Source: Lentisphaerota bacterium
GTDB lineage: Bacteria; Verrucomicrobiota; Kiritimatiellia; JAAZAB01
DNA: 5,064 nucleotides
Reading direction: 5' to 3'
NCBI GenBank assembly: GCA_020201415.1
Contig: JAIVGW010000077.1
Coordinates: forward strand, 1 to 5,064
This document shows positions 1 to 5,064 of this stretch, piece by piece (the stretch's first letter is position 1; each line of letters begins with the position of its first letter). Below the pieces are notes generated by a model. It saw only the letters and a program-made list of their open reading frames with translations, searched no databases and was not told where the DNA came from. The position numbers and the translations under genes were made by a program.

Positions 1-782
1 CCTTGCGGGTGTTCAATCTGGACTTTGAGGAAAATCTGCGCGTGGTGCGCTATTGCGTGAAATACAACCGCCGCATTATTTTCCCATCGACTTCCGAGGT
101 GTACGGCATGTGCGGTGACAGCGAGTTTGACGAGGACAATTCGACCCTGGTGCTTGGTCCGATTCGCATGCAACGCTGGATTTATTCCTGTTCCAAACAG
201 TTGCTGGACCGGGTGATCTGGGCTTACGGCCAGCATGCCGACCTGCGCTTTTCGCTTTTCCGGCCGTTCAACTGGATCGGTCCGCGTCTCGATAGTCTGC
301 ATTCGGCCCGCATTGGCAGTTCCCGCGCCATCACCCAGTTGATCTTGAATCTGGTTGAAGGCACGCCGATCAGCCTGGTGGACGGCGGCGCCCAGAAGCG
401 CTGTTTTACCGATGTCAAGGACGGTGTGGAAGGACTTTTCAGGATCATCGAAAACAAGGCCGGCGTCTGTGACGGCCAGATTTTCAACCTGGGTAATCCG
501 GTCAATGAGGCCAGCATCCGCGAACTGGCCGAACTGCTGGTCGCCAAGTTCGACAAACATCCCCTGCGGGACCGGTTTCCGCCATTTGCCGGAATCCAGG
601 AAGTGGAAAGCGGACTATATTACGGTAAGGGATATCAGGATGTCGTGCATCGTCGGCCCAGCATCCGCAAAGCTCAAAAGCTGCTGGATTGGAACCCCGG
701 TATTCCGCTGGAACAGTCCATTGATGAGACCCTGGACTTTTTCCTGCGCGAGGCGGTGGAGTCGGGCGATTTTTCCCTGTGA
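1..782 (+). CDS. arnA: ArnA, C-terminal UDP-glucuronate decarboxylase domain (5' partial)
   Basis: This is the 3' part of an arnA gene; the start lies left of the window, and the first full codon here (position 3, TTG) is an internal Leu. The domain oxidises and decarboxylates UDP-glucuronic acid to UDP-4-keto-pentose using NAD+ in the cytoplasm, the first committed step towards 4-amino-4-deoxy-L-arabinose for lipid A. It is an extended short-chain dehydrogenase. Numbering from position 3, the catalytic Thr30-Ser31-Glu32 (in PSTSEVYG) and the YxxxK pair Tyr61/Lys65 (YSCSK) are present, as is Arg217 in HRRPSIR. By recalled comparison these equal Thr432, Ser433, Glu434, Tyr463, Lys467 and Arg619 of E. 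coli ArnA, with a constant offset of 402 and so no indels between them. GPRLD, ARIGSSRAITQLILNLVEG and the C-terminal IDETLDFFLR are also typical. Whether the N-terminal formyltransferase domain is fused, as in E. coli, cannot be seen. A separate decarboxylase gene is the alternative. arnD follows after 72 bp. Confidence 0.95.
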   Translation, partial: LRVFNLDFEENLRVVRYCVKYNRRIIFPSTSEVYGMCGDSEFDEDNSTLVLGPIRMQRWIYSCSKQLLDRVIWAYGQHADLRFSLFRPFNWIGPRLDSLHSARIGSSRAITQLILNLVEGTPISLVDGGAQKRCFTDVKDGVEGLFRIIENKAGVCDGQIFNLGNPVNEASIRELAELLVAKFDKHPLRDRFPPFAGIQEVESGLYYGKGYQDVVHRRPSIRKAQKLLDWNPGIPLEQSIDETLDFFLREAVESGDFSL

Positions 783-784
783 GT

Positions 785-805
785 TCCGGCGGCCCGGCCG
801 CCGGA
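785..805 (+). repeat. GC-rich intercistronic hairpin between arnA and arnD
   Basis: TCCGGCGGC (785-793) and GCCGCCGGA (797-805) are perfect reverse complements separated by the 3-nt loop CCG. The hairpin starts 3 nt after the arnA stop codon and ends 49 nt before the arnD ATG. No T-run follows, so it is not a standard intrinsic terminator. It could slow 3' exonucleases or tune arnD expression relative to arnA; that role is inference. Confidence 0.6.
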
Positions 806-854
806 CTCCGGAGGCGCCCCGCGCAATTGCTGGTCATCCCGGACTGGTCTTGTC

Positions 855-1571
855 ATGCAAATCGCTTTACGCATAGATGTCGATACCCTGCGGGGGACGC
901 GCCTGGGCGTGCCGTCGATTTGCCGGGTGCTGGCAAGGCATGGCTGGCAGGCCAGCTTCTTTTTTTCCGTGGGGCCGGACAACATGGGGCGGCATTTGTG
1001 GCGCCTGGTGCGGCCGGCCTTCCTGTTGAAGATGCTGCGGAGTAATGCGCCGGCCTTGTATGGCTGGGATATTCTGCTGCGCGGCGTGTTCTGGCCCGGG
1101 CCGCTGATCGGTCCGCGTTGCGCTCCGGTTATTCGCGCCGCGGCGGCGGACGGCCATGAAATCGGCTTGCACGCCTGGGATCATCAGGCCTGGCAGGCGC
1201 GGGCCCAGCGTATGTCGGTGGACGACTTTCGTGAACATCTGCGCAAGGGCCATCTTCTGTTGAGCGATATCCAAGTCATCGGGTGCAATGGCGTCATGGC
1301 GGAGAATTACAATCAGCGGCTGCTGGCTGGCTTGCGCGAGGGCGGCATGAACGTACTGACGATTCATGCCGAAGTCGAGGGTATTGCCGCCGCGCCGCTG
1401 TTTGCGCAATTTGCCGAAATGATCGCGGAGCGCGGATGGCGCTGTGTGCCGCTGGGCGCCCTGGTTAATCCGGCGGTCCCGGAGGATGGCATCAGTCGCG
1501 GACAGGTGGCGGGGCGTGACGGCTGGGTGGCGGTTCAGGGTTGTGTTTTGCGGACTGCAACTCCGGGGTGA
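855..1571 (+). CDS. arnD: ArnD-like deformylase with an internal in-frame deletion
   Basis: ArnD removes the formyl group from undecaprenyl-phosphate 4-deoxy-4-formamido-L-arabinose at the inner membrane, which commits the sugar to transfer onto lipid A. It belongs to the NodB/polysaccharide deacetylase fold. The N-terminal half is unmistakable: RIDVDT (Asp8/Asp10), FFFSVGPDNMGRHLWRL (36-52), MLRSNAPALYGWDILL (60-75) and GLHAWDHQAWQAR (104-116) with a metal-type HxxxH (His106, His110). The C-terminal part is also clear: TIHAEVEG (169-176) and GQVAGRDGW (216-224). The protein has 238 residues against about 296 in E. coli, and the gap is internal. Ser137-Asp138-Ile139 runs straight into QVIGCNGVMAENYN, so the segment that in ArnD holds the AAGWR and NSDCRG motifs is absent. 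Both halves share one open frame. ATG 855 is the only start codon in frame after the arnA stop, and only a weak GGA (841-843) precedes it. Activity as a deformylase is doubtful. Confidence 0.88.
   Translation: MQIALRIDVDTLRGTRLGVPSICRVLARHGWQASFFFSVGPDNMGRHLWRLVRPAFLLKMLRSNAPALYGWDILLRGVFWPGPLIGPRCAPVIRAAAADGHEIGLHAWDHQAWQARAQRMSVDDFREHLRKGHLLLSDIQVIGCNGVMAENYNQRLLAGLREGGMNVLTIHAEVEGIAAAPLFAQFAEMIAERGWRCVPLGALVNPAVPEDGISRGQVAGRDGWVAVQGCVLRTATPG
1266..1283 (+). other. Inferred deletion junction inside arnD
   Basis: Upstream of this point the protein aligns with ArnD up to the helix after the HxxxH motif; downstream it aligns with the segment that starts at D/E-V-I-G, some 58 residues further along in E. 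coli ArnD. The join preserves the frame and leaves no stop, and no obvious insertion or long direct repeat remains at it. The exact breakpoint cannot be fixed without an intact relative. The comparison rests on a recalled E. coli sequence. Confidence 0.65.
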
Positions 1572-1633
1572 ATGATAAATGCCGCAAGCGGAAAGCGGCG
1601 TCAAGCCCTGCTTTGTAAAAAAACTCGAGAGTT

Positions 1634-2515
1634 ATGATGCTGGAATTACGTCAACCTTTGTTGCCGGCCGATAATTGGCAGGATTATGAGCTGATTGATT
1701 GCGGTGGCGGTCACCGTCTGGAACGCTGGGGTGAATTGCGGTTGATTCGCCCCGATCCCCAGGCCATCTGGGCGCCGGCGTCGCCCGCGCTCTGGGATGA
1801 TTGGGATGGCCGTTATCACCGGCATGCCGACGGAGGCGGCCGCTGGGAAAAACGCCGGTCCCTGCCGGAAACCTGGGTCATGCGCTATCGGCAATTGCGC
1901 TTTCATGTGCGGCCGACGGGATTCAAGCATCTCGGTCTCTTCCCTGAACAGGCGCCCAATTGGGATTGGTTCTGTGAATTGATCAATCATGCCAACCGGC
2001 CGCTGCAGGTGTTGAATCTGTTCGGATACACCGGCGCGGCCACGGCGGCGGCAGCCGCCGCCGGCGCCGCCGTATGCCACGTGGATGCCGCGCGCGGGAT
2101 GGTGCAGTGGTGTCGCGAGAACATTGCCCTGAGCGGACTTGGTGACGCGCCTGTGCGTTATATCGTGGATGACTGCCTGGCCTTTGTCAGACGTGAAAAA
2201 CGCCGGGGCCGTCTATATGACGCGATAATCATGGACCCGCCGTCCTACGGGCGGGGCAGTCGCGGCGAACTGTGGAAACTGGAGGAGCATCTGGTGGCAT
2301 TGCTGGAGGCCTGTGTGAGCGTTCTTGCGCCCAATCCGCTTTTTGTCCTGGTCAATGCCTATACCACCGGTCTGTCACCGACCGTGCTGGCCAATCTGCT
2401 CAACGACGCGCTGGCCGGAAAGGCCGGCCGGGTGTACGGCGGCGAATTGGGGTTGCGCGCCACCGCCGGTGGCCGGATTCTGCCATCAGGGATATATGCC
2501 CGCTGGCAGGGATAG
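1634..2515 (+). CDS. Class I SAM-dependent methyltransferase, RlmI/RlmK-like
   Basis: This 293-residue protein has a Rossmann methyltransferase core most like the COG1092/Methyltrans_SAM group that includes the 23S rRNA cytosine and guanine methyltransferases RlmI and RlmK. SAM-binding motif I is VLNLFGYTGAAT (126-137), the acidic residue after strand 2 is Asp151 (HVDAARGMVQW), VDDCLAFV (178-185) fits motif III, and the catalytic-type motif IV is DPPSYGRG (201-208). The first 100 or so residues form a substrate-side region (LERWGELRLIRP, then KHLGLFPEQ) without the PUA domain that RlmI carries. The likely target is RNA, but the exact one cannot be read here. Two ATGs occur in tandem; GAGAG at 1627-1631 lies only 2 nt before ATG 1634 but 5 nt before ATG 1637, so the second may be the true start. 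The gene begins 62 bp after arnD, close enough for co-transcription, but has no clear role in the Arn pathway. Confidence 0.85.
   Translation: MMLELRQPLLPADNWQDYELIDCGGGHRLERWGELRLIRPDPQAIWAPASPALWDDWDGRYHRHADGGGRWEKRRSLPETWVMRYRQLRFHVRPTGFKHLGLFPEQAPNWDWFCELINHANRPLQVLNLFGYTGAATAAAAAAGAAVCHVDAARGMVQWCRENIALSGLGDAPVRYIVDDCLAFVRREKRRGRLYDAIIMDPPSYGRGSRGELWKLEEHLVALLEACVSVLAPNPLFVLVNAYTTGLSPTVLANLLNDALAGKAGRVYGGELGLRATAGGRILPSGIYARWQG
2043..2063 (+). repeat. Perfect GC palindrome inside the methyltransferase gene
   Basis: CGGCGGCGGC (2043-2052) and GCCGCCGCCG (2054-2063) are exact reverse complements around one central A. As RNA this would fold with a 9-bp stem and a 3-nt CAG loop. It encodes the alanine run just after SAM motif I (residues 137-144), so it is probably a by-product of GCC/GCG alanine codons in a G+C-rich genome. 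Confidence 0.5.
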
Positions 2516-2540
2516 CGCTGCTCGCACCCTCCGGGTACAA

Positions 2541-2606
2541 GATTAGGGCGAAAGATTAGCGTGGATTCTCGTTGTTTCCTTAATCCTTCGCCATAATCCT
2601 TCGCCC
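2541..2606. repeat. Three-copy 12-13 bp repeat forming an imperfect hairpin
   Basis: TAATCCTTCGCC occurs twice in tandem with a 13-bp period (2581-2593 and 2594-2606, differing only in the last base). An inverted copy with one mismatch, GGCGAAAGATTA, lies at 2547-2558. Bases 2541-2558 pair with 2581-2598 at 16 of 18 positions around a 22-nt loop; the other register (2546-2558 with 2594-2606) pairs at 12 of 13. There is no T-run after either arm, so it is not a standard terminator. A REP-like intergenic element or a protein-binding site is possible. Confidence 0.55.
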
Positions 2607-2703
2607 TGATCTCTCTTCTGCGGCAACCCAACTGCTCCTTCTTGCACACATAAAAAAATCTGTCCGACACCCAATGCGGCATCCTGCTCGACATGCCTCC
2701 GCC

Positions 2704-2733
2704 ATTGTGGTAACAATATCCGGCAATTTTAAG
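2704..2733 (+). promoter_or_regulatory. Possible promoter and operator-like palindrome for the antiporter gene
   Basis: ATTGT-GGTA-ACAAT (2704-2717) is a 5-bp inverted repeat with a 4-nt spacer. It covers a TTGTGG that could serve as a -35 box, with TTTAAG (2728-2733, 4 of 6 to consensus) as -10 at 17-nt spacing. Both elements are weak and their overlap may be chance. They lie 34-63 bp upstream of the antiporter ATG. Confidence 0.2.
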
Positions 2734-2766
2734 ATGGGCTGTTAATGAATATTGCATAGGTGCCGC

Positions 2767-5064
2767 ATGTTTGCCAATCCCGTACAGGATCCGGTGCTGG
2801 TGTTTGCCCTGGTGATGCTGGTCATCCTGGTGGCGCCGATCTTCTTTGCGCGCTTGCGTCTGCCGGCCAGTGTCGGCTTGATCATTTCCGGCATGCTGCT
2901 GGGGCCGTATGCGCTGAATGTATTGGCGCGGGACGATGTGATGATCATGCTCGGCGCCGTCGGGCTGCTGTACATCATGTTCCTGGCCGGCCTGGAGATC
3001 GATCTCAACCAGTTCATTCGGCATCGTTACCATAGCCTGGCTTTCGGCGTGCTGACGTTCCTGCTGCCGCTGGTGCTGGGGGTGGGGGCGGGTATCTTCC
3101 TGCTCAACATGGATTGGCGCGCGGCCCTGCTGATGGCCAGTATGTTTTCCTCGCACACGCTGATCTCCTATCCCGCGGTCAGTAATATAGGACTGAATAA
3201 AAATCGCGCGGTGACAACCACGATCGGCGGCACCATGATCACCGATACGGCGGCCCTGCTGGTGCTGGCAATGGTGGCGGGCTCGGTGCGCGGCGACCTG
3301 GACGCGGTGTTCTGGCTGTCAATGGCGGGCTTTCTGGCCGGTTATGTGCTGCTGATGTTGCTGATCCTGCCCCTGGCTGCGCGCTGGTTCTTCAAGAATA
3401 TGGCGACGGACGGCATTGTGGATTTTGTGTTCGTGATGGCGGCCGTGTTTCTCTGCTCCTGGCTGGCGCATGTGGCCCGTCTGGAGCCGATTCTGGGCGC
3501 CTTCCTGGCCGGCCTGGCCTTTAACCGGCTGGTGCCGGAGCAAAGCGTGCTGATGAACCGGGTGCAGTTTATCGGCAAGGCCTTTTTCATTCCGTTTTTT
3601 CTGATATCCGTGGGGATGCTGATCGATCTGCATATCCTGACCACCAGCAGCCGCATGTGGCTTTTTGCCGGCGTCATGGTGGTGACGGCGATCCTCACCA
3701 AGTGGCTGGCGGCCAGGACCATTCAGCGGCTGCTGCATTATACCTCCGATGAAGGCGGGCTGATCTATGGCTTGAGCGTGAATCAGGCTGCCGCCACCCT
3801 GGCGGCGGCGCTGGTCGGTTTCGAGATCGGGTTGTTCAATGACGAAGTGCTGGTGGGTACGGTGGTGATGATTCTGGTGACCTGCACCGCCGGCCCCTGG
3901 TACACGGAAAAATATGCCCGGCGTGTGGCGCTGGCGGAAAAGGATACGCCGTATGATCCCGCCAGCGCGCCGCATCGGGTGGTGGTGTCGCTGAACAATC
4001 CCACCACGGCGGAGGCCCTGATGGACCTGGCTTTTTTGTTGCGTCCGCCGCATTCGCATGAGCCGGTCTATGCCGTTACCGTCACCGCCGACGGCCCGGA
4101 CGCCGAGGCGCGCGTGGCCGATGGCGAGAAAATTCTGGAATATGCCGTGCTGCGGGCGGTGGCGGCTGAAATTCCCGTGGTGCCGATGACCCGGGTGGAC
4201 ACCAGCGTGATCAATGGGGTGCTCGGCGCGCTGCGCGATCTGCGCGGCTCCAACCTGGTGCTGGGCTGGAATGGCGAGGTCTCCGGTCGTAATCGGGTGT
4301 TCGGCAGCGTGATTGACGGCACTGTGCGTATGTCGCGCCAGATGGTCCTGGTCACGCGGCTGCTGCAGCCGCTCAATATCTGCAAGCGGCTGGTGGTGGT
4401 GTTGCCGCCTTTGATCGAACGCCAGCCGGGGTTTGAAGAAACCATGCGCGCCGTCAAGTTGATGGCTCAGCGGCTGGGGGCGCGGGTGCTGGTGGTGACG
4501 TCCATCGGCGTGCCGGAAGGCTTCGATCGCAAACTGGCGGAGTTGCGGCCCGTGGTGCCGATGGGTTTCGAACCGTTGGCCCAGACCGCGGATCTGCCGG
4601 CCACGCTCAAGCGCCGCCGCCTGGAGGGTGACGTCTTTGCGCTGTTGCAGGTGCGGCGCGGCCGCCTGGCCTGGCAGCCGGCGTTGGACCGCCTGCCGGG
4701 GCGGGTGGTCCAGGAATTGCCGGATGTCGATCTGCTTTCGATTTATCTGCCGGAAATGCGTTGGATGGAACAGGACGATCAAGATACGCCGACGGATCAG
4801 TGGCGCATGTTGCGTGATATTCCCCCTGCCCAGGCAAGGTTTGATTTGGATGGCATGGAACTGTTGCCGGCCTTGCACGCCTTGCTGAGCGCGGCCTTTG
4901 CGCAGCGCCCGGATGTCATGGCCGCGGTCGCGCGCCGGCTCTCGGTCATTGCCGCCCAGCCGGTGGAGTTGGCTGCCGGCATGGTGTTGCTGCACACGCA
5001 TCTGGAGGGTATCGCCGGGCCTTTGTTTTTCCTGGGAGTCAACCGCCAGGGTTTTGTGCTGCAG
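2767..5064 (+). CDS. CPA2-family cation/proton antiporter with USP-like and EIIA-like domains (3' partial)
   Basis: The frame is open for 766 codons to the right edge with no stop. Residues 1 to about 390 are a membrane antiporter domain (Na+/H+ exchanger, PF00999 type; Kef-like) of about 12 hydrophobic segments in the inner membrane. Marks are GLIISGMLLGP (37-47), FLAGLEID (72-79), SSHTLISYPAVS, Thr159-Asp160 in the ion-site segment TMITDTAALLVLA, LEPILGAFLAGL (239-250) and FFIPFFLISVGMLID (273-287). Cytosolic regions follow: a USP-like domain from about 403 (HRVVVSLNNP) to 530, a second from about 539 (CKRLVVVLPP) to 640, then from about 699 the start of a PTS EIIA type 2-like domain. In that, His743 (MVLLHTHLEGI) sits where the phosphorylated His of EIIA lies. 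The rest of that domain and the stop are outside the window. ATG 2767 has AGGTG (2758-2762) upstream, and an in-frame stop at 2746-2748 bounds the start. The ion (K+ or Na+) cannot be decided. Confidence 0.9.
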   Translation, partial: MFANPVQDPVLVFALVMLVILVAPIFFARLRLPASVGLIISGMLLGPYALNVLARDDVMIMLGAVGLLYIMFLAGLEIDLNQFIRHRYHSLAFGVLTFLLPLVLGVGAGIFLLNMDWRAALLMASMFSSHTLISYPAVSNIGLNKNRAVTTTIGGTMITDTAALLVLAMVAGSVRGDLDAVFWLSMAGFLAGYVLLMLLILPLAARWFFKNMATDGIVDFVFVMAAVFLCSWLAHVARLEPILGAFLAGLAFNRLVPEQSVLMNRVQFIGKAFFIPFFLISVGMLIDLHILTTSSRMWLFAGVMVVTAILTKWLAARTIQRLLHYTSDEGGLIYGLSVNQAAATLAAALVGFEIGLFNDEVLVGTVVMILVTCTAGPWYTEKYARRVALAEKDTPYDPASAPHRVVVSLNNPTTAEALMDLAFLLRPPHSHEPVYAVTVTADGPDAEARVADGEKILEYAVLRAVAAEIPVVPMTRVDTSVINGVLGALRDLRGSNLVLGWNGEVSGRNRVFGSVIDGTVRMSRQMVLVTRLLQPLNICKRLVVVLPPLIERQPGFEETMRAVKLMAQRLGARVLVVTSIGVPEGFDRKLAELRPVVPMGFEPLAQTADLPATLKRRRLEGDVFALLQVRRGRLAWQPALDRLPGRVVQELPDVDLLSIYLPEMRWMEQDDQDTPTDQWRMLRDIPPAQARFDLDGMELLPALHALLSAAFAQRPDVMAAVARRLSVIAAQPVELAAGMVLLHTHLEGIAGPLFFLGVNRQGFVLQ

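Larger units (their letters stand above)
2516..2766. other. 251-bp non-coding gap between methyltransferase and antiporter genes
   Basis: No credible gene is seen on either strand. The left third holds the repeat and hairpin at 2541-2606. The right part is more A+T-rich than the flanking genes, with a run of seven A at 2652-2658, and leads into a short palindrome and a possible promoter before the antiporter. The composition change suggests the antiporter has its own promoter. No T-tract terminator for the methyltransferase transcript is evident; just after the stop there is only a 4-bp stem, ACCC/GGGT, at 2526-2536. Confidence 0.6.

Noticed and set aside
355..876. A 173-codon + strand frame overlapping arnA
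   Set aside because: It is in another frame of the clear arnA coding region and has no recognisable features.
867..1604. A 245-codon open frame on the - strand over arnD
   Set aside because: It mirrors arnD, which is clearly recognised on the + strand; no domain or membrane pattern is seen in it.
1581..1614. Inverted repeats GCCGC/GCGGC and AAAGC/GCTTT after arnD as a terminator
   Set aside because: The stems are only 5 bp with long loops and are followed by an A-run rather than a T-run on the + strand.
2642..2670. TTGCAC as a -35 box with the A-rich stretch behind it
   Set aside because: At 16-18 nt spacing the bases where a -10 box should be show no resemblance to TATAAT.
2359..3156. A 265-codon open frame on the - strand across the non-coding gap
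   Set aside because: It overlaps the ends of two well-supported + strand genes and is rich in His, Gln and Arg like other antisense shadows. The part within the gap is made of the repeat units and shows no domain.
3319..5001. A 560-codon open frame on the - strand, rich in His, Gln and Arg
   Set aside because: It is antisense to the antiporter gene. Its composition is what the complement of frequent CTG (Leu) and GTG (Val) codons gives (CAG, CAC), and it has no recognisable domain.

Overview
This G+C-rich window reads as chromosomal DNA of a gammaproteobacterium, or a close relative, that modifies its lipid A. The basis is a recalled match to the enterobacterial Arn proteins, not a search, so no genus is proposed. 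All genes lie on the + strand.

Layout: (1) 1-782, the C-terminal part of arnA (the UDP-glucuronate oxidative decarboxylase domain), cut by the left edge. (2) 783-854, a short spacer with a perfect 9-bp GC-rich hairpin. (3) 855-1571, an arnD-like deformylase gene. Its two ends match ArnD closely, but about 58 residues are missing in frame from the middle. (4) 1634-2515, a class I SAM-dependent methyltransferase of the RlmI/RlmK-like type without an N-terminal PUA domain. (5) 2516-2766, a 251-bp non-coding gap with three copies of a 12-13 bp unit that can fold into a long imperfect hairpin, followed by the probable promoter region of the next gene. (6) 2767 to the right edge, a large CPA2-family cation/proton antiporter with two USP-like cytosolic domains and the start of a PTS EIIA-like domain; its stop codon is outside the window.

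arnA and arnD belong to one pathway. ArnA makes, and in its full form formylates, UDP-4-amino-4-deoxy-L-arabinose; ArnD deformylates the undecaprenyl-phosphate-linked sugar before ArnT moves it to lipid A, which gives resistance to polymyxin and cationic peptides. No arnT, arnB, arnC, arnE or arnF is visible, and a methyltransferase gene follows arnD. The methyltransferase and antiporter have no evident link to the Arn pathway.

The main points to check are the internally deleted ArnD, which lacks the segment holding two conserved motifs, and the fusion of an antiporter to an EIIA-like domain. I see no RNA gene, insertion sequence, CRISPR array or phage gene, and no convincing wholly new system.
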